From Alistipes ihumii AP11 (GTDB lineage Bacteria; Bacteroidota; Bacteroidia; Bacteroidales; Rikenellaceae): 64,000 bases of DNA. The position numbers and the translations under genes are program-made. Location of the stretch: positions 1,860,001 through 1,924,000 of the forward strand of contig NZ_CP102294.1 of assembly GCF_025144665.1 (NCBI RefSeq), in the 5' to 3' direction. Of the stretch, positions 1 through 9,271 are shown piece by piece (position 1 is the first letter of the stretch; the number at the start of each line of letters is the position of its first letter). The notes below the pieces were generated by a model. The model saw only the letters and a program-made list of their open reading frames with translations, had not been told where the DNA came from and ran no database searches.

Positions 1-168
1 GAGAAAATCGCCGAGTTGCGGGACGGCCTGCAGCCCTATCTCCACAATTGCGGATGGAGCGGCGACGAGCTCGGGCATATCAAGCCCGGCGTACAGCAGT
101 ACATCGCATACGCTTACGGAACCGACTGGGGAAACTGGAAAACCCGTTGGAGCCGGGTCGATTTCTGA
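1..168 (+). CDS. C-terminal end of an unidentified protein (partial)
   Basis: Frame 1 is open from the first base to a TGA at 166-168 and gives 55 residues rich in aromatics (Trp, Tyr), ending in WKTRWSRVDF. The start lies outside the window. A rho-independent terminator begins about 120 bases downstream in the same direction, as expected at the end of a transcription unit. I do not recognise the family, and no function is offered. It is the only open frame over this stretch with sensible composition. Confidence 0.6.
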   Translation, partial: EKIAELRDGLQPYLHNCGWSGDELGHIKPGVQQYIAYAYGTDWGNWKTRWSRVDF

Positions 169-288
169 CCTCCGGCCAAACGCCGGACAGGATAGCCCGA
201 GGAAGGTACGGGACTCGATCCGCACGAATACGGTATAGGACGTCCGGAGCGGGAAACCTTCCCTCCTTTCGTCCCAAAAACGGAAAGC

Positions 289-322
289 AAAGCCTGACAA
301 TCGGCGATTGTCAGGCTTTTTC
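289..322 (+). terminator. Intrinsic terminator
   Basis: A 14-16 bp perfect stem (AAAGCCTGACAATCG against its complement) with a one-base centre is followed on the plus strand by a run of five T. It closes the partial gene at the left edge. It lies between convergent units and may also stop transcription of the minus-strand tRNA, although the T run on that side is broken (TTTGCTTT). Confidence 0.8.
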
Positions 323-324
323 GT

Positions 325-394
325 TGACCCACCAAGACTCGAACTTGGAACGACAGAACCAAAATCTGCTGTGTTACCATTACACCATGGGTCA
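325..394 (-). tRNA. tRNA-Gln (anticodon TTG)
   Basis: The minus strand folds as a tRNA. A 7-bp acceptor stem pairs TGACCCA with TGGGTCA, there is a D-arm, and the anticodon stem GCAGA/TCTGT encloses the loop TTTTGGT, which places TTG at positions 34-36. The T-arm has the GTTCGAGTC loop. CCA is not encoded. The gene stands alone between the terminator and waaA, which is read in the same direction and ends just upstream. Confidence 0.93.
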
Positions 395-441
395 ATCCGC
401 CTCCGGACCAACCGGACGGGCAAATATAGTTCAATAATTCG

Positions 442-1671
442 TCATCTGCAAATTTCGTCCACGATCCGCCGGGTCGCCCCGCGATGGGACTCGACATACG
501 TCCTGCATGCCTCGCCGGCACGTTGCGTCGCTGCGGGATCGCGATACAGGCGGTCGAACCACTCGAGCAGTTGCGCGCCGTCGGCGATGCTCTCGGCTCC
601 TCCCGACTCGATCAGGTCGCAGGCTTCCCGGAACTTCCCGTAATGCGGCCCGAACGCCAGCGGCAGGCCGAATACGGCCGCCTCCAGCGTGTTGTGTATT
701 CCCGCGCCGAAACCGCCGCCGATATAGCCCCAGCGGCCGTACCGGTACAAGGACGACAGAATGCCGATCGTATCGACTATCAGTACGCCGGCTTCCGCCG
801 AATCAGTCTCCGGGGTCAGTTGCGTATAGCGGAGGGCCGGACGACCGATGCGGCCGATCAGACGCTCGATCCGGTCCGGGTCGATCTCGTGCGGCACGAC
901 GATGAACTTGACGTCGCGGTAGCGATCGATCATCCCGAGCAACAGTTCTTCGTCGGGAGGCCATGTGCTCCCCGCCACGAAAACGGGCCGGCCGGCCGCG
1001 AAGCGCTCGATTTCAGGCAACCGCTTGGCCCGAGCGGCAATCGAGCAGACCCGGTCGAAACGCGTGTCGCCCGTCACCGATACGCAGCGGACGCCGATGC
1101 GTCCGAGCAACGCCCGCGACTCATCGTTCTGCACGAAAATATGGCTGAACGCGCCCAAAGCCCGGCGAAACAGACCGCCGTAAGGCCGGAAAAATATCTG
1201 ACCGCGCCGGAAAATCGACGAAATCAGGTAGAGGCGCGTTCCCTCCTTTCGCATCGCGAGCAGGTAGTTGATCCAGAACTCGTACTTGACGAAAACGGCC
1301 ACTTTCGGCCGGAAGATGCGCAAAAAGCGCCGCGCATTGCGCGGAGTATCGGCCGGAAGGTAGAATACCCAGTCGGCGCCGGCATAGTTTTTCCGCACTT
1401 CGTAACCCGACGGAGAAAAGAACGTCAGCAGAATCTTGTATCGGGGACATGCCTCGCGGAGCGCCTCGATCACCGGGCGTCCCTGCTCGAACTCCCCGAG
1501 CGAGGCGGCGTGAAGCCATGCGACCTCGTCGTCCGGTCCGACGACCTCGGCCATGCGGCGGAAAATATCCTTGCGTCCGCGAACCCACAGCCGGGCCTTC
1601 GGATTGAACGGCGCGGCCATGCGCAGCCCGGCATTCATCAGCAGAATGCCCAGATCGTAAAGCAATCGCAT
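442..1671 (-). CDS. waaA: 3-deoxy-D-manno-octulosonic acid (Kdo) transferase
   Basis: The 409-residue product transfers Kdo from CMP-Kdo to lipid A precursor at the cytoplasmic face of the inner membrane (known for the family). An N-terminal hydrophobic segment (about residues 1-20) acts as membrane anchor. The motif WLHAASLGEFEQGRP (about residues 50-65) is the GT30 signature, and its Glu is the catalytic base. A GT-B nucleotide-binding half follows, with PHEIDPDRIERL and a GGGFGAGIHNTLEAA donor-site loop near residue 325. Length is normal. The gene starts 4 bases after the stop of the upstream Crp/Fnr gene, so the two are probably co-transcribed. Confidence 0.93.
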   Translation of the reverse strand: MRLLYDLGILLMNAGLRMAAPFNPKARLWVRGRKDIFRRMAEVVGPDDEVAWLHAASLGEFEQGRPVIEALREACPRYKILLTFFSPSGYEVRKNYAGADWVFYLPADTPRNARRFLRIFRPKVAVFVKYEFWINYLLAMRKEGTRLYLISSIFRRGQIFFRPYGGLFRRALGAFSHIFVQNDESRALLGRIGVRCVSVTGDTRFDRVCSIAARAKRLPEIERFAAGRPVFVAGSTWPPDEELLLGMIDRYRDVKFIVVPHEIDPDRIERLIGRIGRPALRYTQLTPETDSAEAGVLIVDTIGILSSLYRYGRWGYIGGGFGAGIHNTLEAAVFGLPLAFGPHYGKFREACDLIESGGAESIADGAQLLEWFDRLYRDPAATQRAGEACRTYVESHRGATRRIVDEICR

Positions 1672-1675
1672 AGGG

Positions 1676-2341
1676 TTATTTCAGAATATCCTCGAGCCCC
1701 TTGCGGTTCAGTACCGTGATCCGGTCGCCGGAAAGGGCGACCAGACGCTTTTTCTCCAATTCGGCGAGCACGGTCTGCACGGCGCTGCGCGTCGCGTCGA
1801 AATACTGCGCTATCTCGCGGATGTCGGGCATCTCGACCGAGGGGGAAGCTTCGGTCGAATGCCCGAGCAAATAGCCGGCCGCCTTCTCCTTCAGCGAGCG
1901 GAACGACAGGAAATAGATTTTTTTCGACCAGACGTTGGCCCGGTTCGAGATGATGTCGATGAAGTTCGACATAATCAGCACGTTGCTCTGCATCAGCTCG
2001 AACAGGTAACCCCGATGCAGCGTCATGATCGTCGCGTCGCCGTCGGCCACCACGTCGATCGGCAGTTTGTTGTAGCCGCCGAACAGGAAAGCCGGCGCAA
2101 TCAGCTGCGGAGCCTCGAGCGGCTCGATCGTCACGGGACGCCCCGACGCGGCGGGCATCTCGCCGTGCACCTTCCCCCGCACGATAATCATCAGGCCCGA
2201 ATAGGCCGTATCCCGGCGGGCTATCAGCTCGCCGTCGCGGTAATCGGCCAGCGTGTAGTCCCCGCGGCCGTCGATAACTTCATGGATCTGATCTTCCGTC
2301 AACCCTCTGAACAGCGGGCACTCGGTCAATATGGAATACAT
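1676..2341 (-). CDS. Crp/Fnr-family transcriptional regulator
   Basis: The product of 221 residues has an N-terminal cyclic-nucleotide-binding-like beta-roll (CPLFRGLTEDQIHEV onward, about residues 1-120), a dimerisation helix, and a C-terminal winged helix. The recognition part reads IREIAQYFDATRSAVQTVLA (about residues 168-187). The ATG at 2339-2341 was chosen because the domain begins immediately there; the longer open frame upstream has no domain-like sequence. No Fnr-type cysteine cluster is seen, so a 4Fe-4S sensor is unlikely. The ligand is unknown. It is followed by waaA at 4 bases, which suggests a shared transcript. Confidence 0.85.
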   Translation of the reverse strand: MYSILTECPLFRGLTEDQIHEVIDGRGDYTLADYRDGELIARRDTAYSGLMIIVRGKVHGEMPAASGRPVTIEPLEAPQLIAPAFLFGGYNKLPIDVVADGDATIMTLHRGYLFELMQSNVLIMSNFIDIISNRANVWSKKIYFLSFRSLKEKAAGYLLGHSTEASPSVEMPDIREIAQYFDATRSAVQTVLAELEKKRLVALSGDRITVLNRKGLEDILK

Positions 2342-3195
2342 AGCGTTCGCATTATGTTTGTTTTCCGTTGCTGTCAAACGACGGGTGAAATTACCTATTT
2401 TCCCGACGATTTCCAAAAACTCGCGCGATACGGCTCCGGCAGTACTGTCGAACGCCCGCAGGAGCATCCGGCGCGAAAAACCGCGCCCGGACACACGCTC
2501 CGCGGAGCGCCCTGCTCGAAGCCCTTTCCCGAAACGCAACGATATTCGAGTCTCGTCCTTTCGGAGCGGACGACTACGGGCCCGTCTATCGCTTCCTCCG
2601 GACACGGTCCCCGCCATCCCGTCTTATCGACTTTATCCCTCGGACCGGCTACTGCCCGGCCCCGAAAGACGCCGACTCCGGAATCGCCCCCGGCCGCGGA
2701 CGGTCATGCACTATGAACGCAGGCCGCCGTTTCCGCCTCGCGTAGTCCCGAAAGCTCCGGCTTAGTCCGAACGGCCGCCGCAGACGCCTCTCCGTTCGCA
2801 GACGCGGACCGGTCCGAAAAATCAGAGAGAAACGCCTCCGGCTCATACGCAATATAGTCATTTTTTTTGCAGAGCGGCACGCTTTTTCTTCCGGACAGCC
2901 GGAACGCGGGGAAAGCGGCAGCGTTTCCGGTCGCACTCAGAATCTTCAAGCGGCAGTTCTCAGGACCTTTGCGCGCATCCGGCAATCCGAAAGGCCGGAT
3001 TCGCACGATATAAGAGACGGCGGATATGCGCCGATAACAAAAAAAAAACTTATTTTTACGACCGGTACGGTCTGCCGGAACGCCGGCTTCCGAACCGTAA
3101 AGCGCTTATGCCGAACATCCGGGAGCATCGTCGAGCTGCCCGCATGCTCGCATAACGCCAAGAACGAAACTACGAACCCTAACTTCCCGAAACCC
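2342..3195. other. Long intergenic region, no gene recognised
   Basis: About 850 bases separate the Crp/Fnr start (minus) and the acyltransferase start (plus), so promoters for both divergent genes must lie here. Open frames occur on both strands, but their composition (Arg/Pro/Ser-rich) is typical of out-of-frame GC-rich DNA. An A-rich run followed by TTATTTTTA near 3040-3057 is the only AT-rich promoter-like block before the acyltransferase. No strong TAnnTTTG element was found. Confidence 0.6.
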
Positions 3196-4338
3196 ATGCC
3201 GCAAACGGAAATTCCCGCCGCCGCTTTCGCCGACACCAAGCCGCATTACGACCTACTGGACGGATTGCGCGGAGTGGCAGCCCTGACGGTCGTCTGCTTC
3301 CATCTGTTCGAAGCCTACGCCACCAGTCATCTGGACCAGAAAATCAATCACGGATACCTGGCCGTCGATTTCTTCTTCATTCTCTCCGGCTTCGTCGTCG
3401 GCTACGCCTACGACGACCGGTGGAAAAAGATGACCGTCGGCGACTTCTTCAAGCGCAGACTGATCCGCCTGCAGCCCATGGTCGTGATCGGAGCCCTGAT
3501 CGGAGCCGTCATGTTCTACTTTCAGGGCTGCCCGGTCTGGGATGTCTCGAAAATCTCCGTGACCATGCTGCTCGTAGCCACGCTGATGAACGCCCTGCTC
3601 ATCCCCGCGACCCCCGGTTCCGAAATCCGGGGAGTCGGCGAGATGTATCCGCTCAACGGCCCGAGCTGGTCGCTGTTCTTCGAATACATAGGCAACATTC
3701 TCTACGCGCTTTTCCTCCGCAGACTTCCCACTCGGGCTCTGGCCGCGCTGGTCCTGCTCGCAGGCTGCGGCCTGACCGCGTTCGCCGTATGGGGACCGCT
3801 CGGCGACATCTGCGTCGGCTTCGCCCTGACGGAAGAGAACATAGTCGGCGGCTCCTTGCGCCTGCTGTTCTCGTTCTCGGCCGGGCTGCTGATGTCGCGC
3901 GTATTCAAGCCCGTCCGTGTCAGGGGAGCTTTCTGGATAGGCGCTCTGGGAGTCGTCGCGGTATCGGCCGTGCCCCGGATCGGCGGCAGCGAGCACCTGT
4001 GGATGAACGGGCTGTACGACGCCGCCTGCGCCATCGCGGTCTTCCCGCTGATCGTTTATCTCGGAGCCTCGGGCAAGACGACGGACAAGGCGACGACGCG
4101 GATATGCAAGTTCTTGGGCGACATATCGTACCCCCTGTACATGGTACACTATCCTTTCATATACCTGTACTACGCATGGGTCAAGAACGAGAACCTCACG
4201 TTCGCCCAGTCGCTGCCCGGAGCCGCGGCCCTCGTCGTCGGCTCGGTCATACTGGCCTACCTGTGCCTGAAACTGTACGACGAACCGGTCCGCAGATTCC
4301 TGACAAAACGCTTCCTGAACATAACGAAACGTCCGTAA
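3196..4338 (+). CDS. Acyltransferase-3 family membrane protein
   Basis: The 380-residue product is an integral membrane O-acyltransferase of the OafA/YrhL type. These move acetyl or succinyl groups onto sugars of surface glycans (known for the family). The N-terminal motif YDLLDGLRGVAALTVVCFH carries the conserved Arg and His. The block HGYLAVDFFFILSGFVVGYAY (about residues 53-73) is the family's second signature. About ten hydrophobic segments follow, and FLGDISYPLYMVHYPFIYLY near residue 315 is the characteristic late helix. It stands alone between two intergenic regions. The substrate cannot be told from sequence. Confidence 0.88.
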   Translation: MPQTEIPAAAFADTKPHYDLLDGLRGVAALTVVCFHLFEAYATSHLDQKINHGYLAVDFFFILSGFVVGYAYDDRWKKMTVGDFFKRRLIRLQPMVVIGALIGAVMFYFQGCPVWDVSKISVTMLLVATLMNALLIPATPGSEIRGVGEMYPLNGPSWSLFFEYIGNILYALFLRRLPTRALAALVLLAGCGLTAFAVWGPLGDICVGFALTEENIVGGSLRLLFSFSAGLLMSRVFKPVRVRGAFWIGALGVVAVSAVPRIGGSEHLWMNGLYDAACAIAVFPLIVYLGASGKTTDKATTRICKFLGDISYPLYMVHYPFIYLYYAWVKNENLTFAQSLPGAAALVVGSVILAYLCLKLYDEPVRRFLTKRFLNITKRP

Positions 4339-4459
4339 GGCCGGCTACGAGCCTCTCCGTGCATGCTTCCGCACATCCGCGCGGGCATGAGAAAAGACGG
4401 CTCGTTTCCGTGCCGGCAGGTTCGCGCCGCACTTTCCCGTCGCCGGTCCGGCGACGAGG

Positions 4460-4538
4460 CTTAACCTTTTCTTAACCCAAAAGCAACTCTATCTTAACCG
4501 TCTCTTAAAGTTGCGTTCATTCTCCCGGACTACCTTTG
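4460..4538 (+). promoter_or_regulatory. Phased CTTAAC boxes (Pho-box-like) and pst promoter
   Basis: CTTAACC occurs at 4460, 4471 and 4493 and CTTAAAG at 4504. All starts are multiples of 11 bases apart, and a weaker copy (AGCAACT) sits at the missing phase, 4482. Two-component PhoB/PhoP regulators bind direct repeats with 11-base periodicity (known). The last copy abuts a TTG (4511) that serves as -33, and TACCTTTG at 4531-4538 fits the Bacteroidetes -7 consensus TAnnTTTG. That places the regulator in an activating position at pstS. Binding by PhoB is inferred. Confidence 0.75.
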
Positions 4539-4548
4539 CGGCAAACCG

Positions 4549-5373
4549 ATGAGAATGCCTTTGAAAAAGATCGCCCTTCTGCTCGCGGCGCTCGGCCTGA
4601 CGGCCGCCGCCTGCGCCCAGAAACTCAAGGGAAGCGACACGCTGCTGCCGCTGGCCCAGAAAGCCGCCGAAAACTATTCGGAGAAAAATCCCTCGGCCCA
4701 TGTCACCGTCACGGGCGGAGGCAGCGGAGTCGGCCTGTCGTCGCTCCGCGAAGGCACGACCGACATCGCGATGGCCTCGCGTCGGATCAAGTTCGACGAA
4801 CGGGTCCGGATGCAGCAGGCGGGCCGTCCGGTCGAGGAACTGACCGTCGCGTTCGACGCGCTGGCCGTCATCGTCCACCCCTCGAACCCGGTCTCCCGAC
4901 TGACCCGGGAACAGCTCGAAGGGATTTTCCGCGGCAAGATCACGAACTGGAAGCAAGTGGGAGGCGAAGACCGCCAGATCGTCGTCTACTCGCGCGAAAC
5001 GAGTTCGGGAACTTACGAATTCTTCAAGGAGAGCGTGCTCAAACACCGCAACTACATGCCTGCCGTACTGAGCATGCCGGCCACGGGCGCGATCATCCAG
5101 TCCGTCAGTCAGACGCCCGGAGCGATCGGTTACGTCGGACTGGCCTATCTCAACCCGGAGGTCAAGGCGCTCGCCGTTTCTTACGACGGAGGCGGGAGCT
5201 ACGTCGACCCGACGTTCGACAATGCCCGGTCGAAAAGCTACCCGATCGTCCGGCCGCTCTACTTCTATTATACGAAATCGAACGAGGCCGCCGTCCGGCC
5301 GCTGGTCGACTACCTGACTTCGGACGAGGGACAGGCTATGGTGGCGTCCATCGGTTTCATTCCGATCCGTTAA
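4549..5373 (+). CDS. pstS: Phosphate ABC transporter substrate-binding protein
   Basis: This 274-residue periplasmic binding protein captures phosphate for the PstCAB permease. It begins with an export signal (KKIALLLAALGLTAAACAQ). The C could be lipidated, although the lipobox is imperfect. LKGSDTLLPLAQKAAE and TVTGGGSGVGLSSLREGTTD are the first phosphate-binding loops, and SRETSSGTYEFF (near residue 150) is the second half-site. An in-frame ATG two codons on (4555) is an alternative start. The start codon lies only about 11 bases after the -7 element, so the mRNA leader is very short. It is first of the pst-phoU cluster. Confidence 0.93.
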   Translation: MRMPLKKIALLLAALGLTAAACAQKLKGSDTLLPLAQKAAENYSEKNPSAHVTVTGGGSGVGLSSLREGTTDIAMASRRIKFDERVRMQQAGRPVEELTVAFDALAVIVHPSNPVSRLTREQLEGIFRGKITNWKQVGGEDRQIVVYSRETSSGTYEFFKESVLKHRNYMPAVLSMPATGAIIQSVSQTPGAIGYVGLAYLNPEVKALAVSYDGGGSYVDPTFDNARSKSYPIVRPLYFYYTKSNEAAVRPLVDYLTSDEGQAMVASIGFIPIR

Positions 5374-5407
5374 AGCCCGTCCGAGCGCGACCCAATCACC
5401 GAAAACC

Positions 5408-6613
5408 GTGAAACTGAAACCGAGAAAAATAGCGGAGGCCGTCGCCGAGAAAATCCTGATGGCGAGCGGCTACCTGACCAGTATCGTGATCGTACTGATC
5501 GTCGTCTTCCTGTTCCGCGAGGGAGCCGGTCTGTTCGACTCGCCGGCCGTCGAGCAAGGCTACGTGCTGGCCGTCAACCGGGCGAACCCGGTGCAGAGCC
5601 TGACTCCGGAACAGATCATGCAGATATTCGACGCCGACCTGACGAACTGGAGCGAGGTAGGAGGTCCCGACGACTCGATTCTGGTCTTCCGGCTCGACGA
5701 CATCACGAGCTACGCGACCGAGCAGGAGCTCGGAGCCGACCTGAGCCGCGCGCCGCAATGTCTGAGCCGGATCGTGGCCGATCATCCGAACATGATCGCC
5801 TATCTGCCCGAACAGTACGTCGCCCCCGACTTCGCCGGCAAGGTTCTCGGCGAGGGACGGATCACGCCGGCGAGCTTCTTCGCCGGGCGGCAGTGGTATC
5901 CGACCGCCGCGCCGGCCCCGCAGTACGGCCTGATTCCGCTGCTGGCCGGCACGCTGTGGGTCAGTCTGGCGGCCATCCTGATCGCATTGCCGCTGGGGCT
6001 TTCCGTCGCCATCTACATGGCCGAGCTGGCCGACTCGCGGCTGCGCCGGATGCTGAAACCCGTGATCGAGCTGCTGGCCGGCATTCCGTCGGTCGTCTAC
6101 GGATTCTTCGGGCTCGTCGCGGTCGTGCCGCTGGTACGCGACGTCTTCGACCTGCCGGTCGGCGAGACGGCACTCGCCGGCAGCCTGATTCTGGCGATCA
6201 TGGCGCTGCCGACGATCATCACCGTCGCCGAGGATACGATCCGCACGACTCCCCGAGCCATGCGCGAATCGAGTCTGGCGCTCGGCGCGACGCATTGGCA
6301 GACGATCCGCCGGGTCGTGTTGCCGTACTCGGCCTCGGGCATCGCCGCGGCGGCCGTGCTCGGCATCGGCCGCGCGGTCGGCGAAACGATGGCCGTGCTG
6401 ATGGTAACCGGCAACGCCGCCGTCGTGCCGCACTCGCTGCTCGAGCCCGTGCGGACGATTCCCGCGACGATCGCCGCCGAGCTGGGGGAGGCTCCGGCCG
6501 GAGGCGCCCACTACGAGGCGCTGTTCATGCTGGGCTGCATCCTGTTCCTGCTCACGCTGCTGCTGAGCATCGCGGTCGAGATGATTTCGGCCCGACGGCC
6601 CAAGACGATGTAA
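5408..6613 (+). CDS. pstC: Phosphate ABC transporter permease PstC with an inserted PstS-like segment
   Basis: The 401-residue protein is about 80-100 residues longer than the usual PstC. A first membrane helix (about residues 15-37) is followed by an extracytoplasmic block (about 46-150). Parts of that block resemble PstS itself: NPVQSLTPEQIMQIFDADLTNW and EVGGPDDSILVFR match NPVSRLTREQLEGIFRGKITNW and QVGGEDRQIVVYS in the neighbouring pstS product. The binding-protein-dependent permease core then follows (about 175-400), with the EAA-type loop ESSLALGATHWQTIRRVVLP near residue 285. It lies 34 bases after pstS. Confidence 0.92.
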   Translation: MKLKPRKIAEAVAEKILMASGYLTSIVIVLIVVFLFREGAGLFDSPAVEQGYVLAVNRANPVQSLTPEQIMQIFDADLTNWSEVGGPDDSILVFRLDDITSYATEQELGADLSRAPQCLSRIVADHPNMIAYLPEQYVAPDFAGKVLGEGRITPASFFAGRQWYPTAAPAPQYGLIPLLAGTLWVSLAAILIALPLGLSVAIYMAELADSRLRRMLKPVIELLAGIPSVVYGFFGLVAVVPLVRDVFDLPVGETALAGSLILAIMALPTIITVAEDTIRTTPRAMRESSLALGATHWQTIRRVVLPYSASGIAAAAVLGIGRAVGETMAVLMVTGNAAVVPHSLLEPVRTIPATIAAELGEAPAGGAHYEALFMLGCILFLLTLLLSIAVEMISARRPKTM

Positions 6614-6695
6614 ACAAGGAAACCGCGCCGACGCCCGGAGAAAGATTCCCCGCCGGCGCGCGAGAGAAACGAAAAAACAATAACGAACGGACAAC

Positions 6696-7574
6696 ATGAT
6701 AACGTCCTCGAAAATATCGAAACGCAAGAAGCGCTCGCAACGACTCGCTTTCGGGCTGTTCCGACTGACGAGCCTGCTGGTCGTGGCCATACTGGTATGG
6801 ATTCTGGGTTTCATCATCGTCAAAGGAGCCGGCGTCGTCAGTTGGGAATTTCTCACCTCGATGCCCGAAAACGGGATGACCGAGGGAGGCATCCTGCCGG
6901 CTATCGTCGGCACGCTCTGCCTGGTGGCGGGCAGCATCGCCGTCGCGTTTCCGCTCGGCGTGATGTCGGGCATCTATGTCAGCGAATACGCCCGCGACAA
7001 CTGGCTCGTCAGAGTGATCCGCGTCATGACGAGCAACCTGAGCGGCGTGCCGTCGATCGTGTTCGGCCTGTTCGGCATGGCGCTTTTCGTCCGTACGCTC
7101 GGGTTCGGCGACTCGATCATCGCCGGCTCGCTGACCCTCGCCCTGCTCGTGCTGCCGATCGTGATCCGGACGACCGAGGAGGCGATACGCTCGATCGACA
7201 ACTCGCTGCGCAACGGCAGCTACGCGCTCGGCGCGACCAAATTGCAGACCGTCTGGCGCGTACTGCTGCCGATGGCTTTCCCGAACATCGTCACCGGGCT
7301 GATCCTCTCGATCGGCCGCGTGTCGGGCGAGACGGCGCCCATTCTGTTCACGGCCGCCGCCTATTTCCTGCCGAAACTGCCCGACAGTATTTTCGATCAG
7401 GTCATGGCCCTGCCTTATCACCTGTACGTGATCGCAACGAGCGGAACGGATCTGGAAGCCTCCCGTCCGATGGCTTACGGAACGGCTCTCGTGCTGATCG
7501 CGATCGTATTGCTGATCAATCTGCTGGCAAACGGACTGAGACGCTATTTCGGCCGCAAAGTGAAAACGAACTAA
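6696..7574 (+). CDS. pstA: Phosphate ABC transporter permease PstA
   Basis: The 292-residue inner-membrane permease is partner of PstC. It has six predicted helices and the cytoplasmic EAA loop NGSYALGATKLQTVWRVLLP (about residues 170-190), which docks on PstB. The N-terminus is basic (KISKRKKRSQR), as expected for a cytoplasmic start. It lacks the insertion found in PstC. It is 82 bases downstream of pstC and 15 bases upstream of pstB. Confidence 0.93.
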   Translation: MITSSKISKRKKRSQRLAFGLFRLTSLLVVAILVWILGFIIVKGAGVVSWEFLTSMPENGMTEGGILPAIVGTLCLVAGSIAVAFPLGVMSGIYVSEYARDNWLVRVIRVMTSNLSGVPSIVFGLFGMALFVRTLGFGDSIIAGSLTLALLVLPIVIRTTEEAIRSIDNSLRNGSYALGATKLQTVWRVLLPMAFPNIVTGLILSIGRVSGETAPILFTAAAYFLPKLPDSIFDQVMALPYHLYVIATSGTDLEASRPMAYGTALVLIAIVLLINLLANGLRRYFGRKVKTN

Positions 7575-7589
7575 CGAAACCCTATCGTC

Positions 7590-8342
7590 ATGATCAACAT
7601 AAGTGCGAAAGACGTCAACTTCTATTACGGCAGCTTCCACGCGCTGAAGAACATCACGCTCGGCATCGAGCGCAACACGGTCACGGCCTTTATCGGCCCC
7701 TCGGGCTGCGGCAAGTCGACTTTCCTGCGATTGCTGAACCGGATGAACGACCTGATCGAGGAAACGCGCCTCAACGGCGAGATCCGGATCGACGGCGAGG
7801 ACATCTACGGCCGGGACGTCGAGGTCGTCGAGCTGCGCAAAAAAGTAGGCATGGTTTTCCAGAAACCGAATCCGTTTCCGAAGACGATCTATGAGAACGT
7901 CGCATACGGACTGCGCGTGAACGGCGTCCGCGACCGCCGGCTGATCGACGAGCGCGTCGAGAGCTCGCTCAAGGGAGCCGCGCTGTGGGACGAGGTGAAA
8001 GACAAACTGAAGAAATCGGCCTTCGAGCTGTCGGGCGGGCAACAGCAGCGCCTCTGCATCGCGCGGGCGCTGGCCGTGCGGCCGTCGATCCTGCTGATGG
8101 ACGAGCCGGCCTCGGCGCTCGACCCGATCTCGACATCGAAAATCGAGGACCTGATCTACGAACTGAAAAAGGAGTACACGATCGTCATCGTCACGCACAA
8201 CATGCAGCAGGCGGCGCGCGTCAGCGACCGTACCGCATTCTTCTACATGGGCGAGCTCGTCGAGTACGATCAGACCCGGCAGATGTTTCTGAACCCCTCG
8301 AAAGAGGCCACGCAGAACTACGTGACCGGCCGGTTCAGCTGA
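7590..8342 (+). CDS. pstB: Phosphate ABC transporter ATP-binding protein
   Basis: The 250-residue ATPase drives the Pst permease. It shows Walker [10 protein letters not shown] (about residues 36-44), the Q-loop in [16 protein letters not shown], the signature LSGGQQQR (about 149-156), Walker [14 protein letters not shown] and the switch histidine in VIVTHNMQQ. The [12 protein letters not shown] stretch is characteristic of PstB among ABC ATPases. Length is normal. Confidence 0.95.
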   Translation: MINISAKDVNFYYGSFHALKNITLGIERNTVTAFIGPSGCGKSTFLRLLNRMNDLIEETRLNGEIRIDGEDIYGRDVEVVELRKKVGMVFQKPNPFPKTIYENVAYGLRVNGVRDRRLIDERVESSLKGAALWDEVKDKLKKSAFELSGGQQQRLCIARALAVRPSILLMDEPASALDPISTSKIEDLIYELKKEYTIVIVTHNMQQAARVSDRTAFFYMGELVEYDQTRQMFLNPSKEATQNYVTGRFS

Positions 8343-8539
8343 TTCGGTACCTTTGCGCCGCAAGCGCCTGAAAGAGACCGCTCCCGAACGACTGCGGAGA
8401 GAGAAAAAACGACAACCGCAGGACCGGACGCAAAGCCGTCCTTCGCCGGATCGGACACCCGCGGCGAGAGGCTTTCCCGTCCGAACGGGACGCTCCGTAA
8501 ACCGCCGATTGAAGCAAAAACACCAAATACCGAAAATCC

Positions 8540-9220
8540 ATGCGACATACCGAAGAATCGATCAAGCGCGTCAAAAAAAGCCTGGCCGAGATGTGGCTTC
8601 TCGTGCAGGGGCAGGTCGAAAAAGTCTCAGCCGCCCTGCTCGAGCGGAACCGCGAACTGGCGCTCGAAGTGCGCAGCCGCGAAAAAATGGTCGATGCCTA
8701 CGAGCTGACGGTCGACCGCGAGTGCGAGAATTTTTTCGCGCTGCTGACGCCGGTAGCCGTCGACCTGCGCATGATGCTGTCGATCGTCAAGATCAACAAC
8801 AACCTGGAGCGCATAGGCGACTTCGCCGACGGCATCGCCGTCTTCGTCGTCGAAAACCTCAACGACAAGATCACGCCGGAGCTGATCGAACGGCTCGAAC
8901 TCAAACGGATGTTCCAAGAGACGCTGTGCATGCTGAGCCTGTGCAAGGCGGCCCTGGCCAACGAGGACAGCGCGATGGCGGGCAAGGTCTTCGCCAAAGA
9001 CAATCTGGTCGACCGGATCAACGCCGACGCGATCGCCGTGCTGGCCGAGCACATGAGCGCGCATCCCGACGCGATCGCGGACTGTCTGCACCTGCATTCC
9101 GCGATCCGCCGCATCGAACGTATCGGCGACCGGTGCAGCAACATCGCCGAGGACATCGTGTTCTATCTGGAAGCGCGGGTACTCAAACACCACGATACCG
9201 GACCGGCCGAAGAGAAGTAA
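8540..9220 (+). CDS. phoU: Phosphate transport regulator PhoU
   Basis: The 226-residue all-helical protein has two PhoU repeats. LRMMLSIVKINNNLERIGDFAD (about 77-98) and IRRIERIGDRCSNIAEDIVFY (about 192-212) carry the acidic metal-binding E/DxxxD motifs. PhoU dampens Pst transport and links it to the PhoR kinase (known from E. coli). A 197-base gap precedes it, with a TACCTTTG element at 8348-8355, so it may have a promoter of its own besides the pst transcript. No phoR or phoB is in the window. Confidence 0.93.
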   Translation: MRHTEESIKRVKKSLAEMWLLVQGQVEKVSAALLERNRELALEVRSREKMVDAYELTVDRECENFFALLTPVAVDLRMMLSIVKINNNLERIGDFADGIAVFVVENLNDKITPELIERLELKRMFQETLCMLSLCKAALANEDSAMAGKVFAKDNLVDRINADAIAVLAEHMSAHPDAIADCLHLHSAIRRIERIGDRCSNIAEDIVFYLEARVLKHHDTGPAEEK

Positions 9221-9271
9221 CGGACCGCCCGACGAGCTCCGGATTTTCCCGTTACCCAAGAAACCTCCCTT

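Noticed and set aside
2331-3239. Several overlapping frames in the gap before the acyltransferase
   Set aside because: None has protein-like composition or a recognisable start context; they occur on both strands at once.
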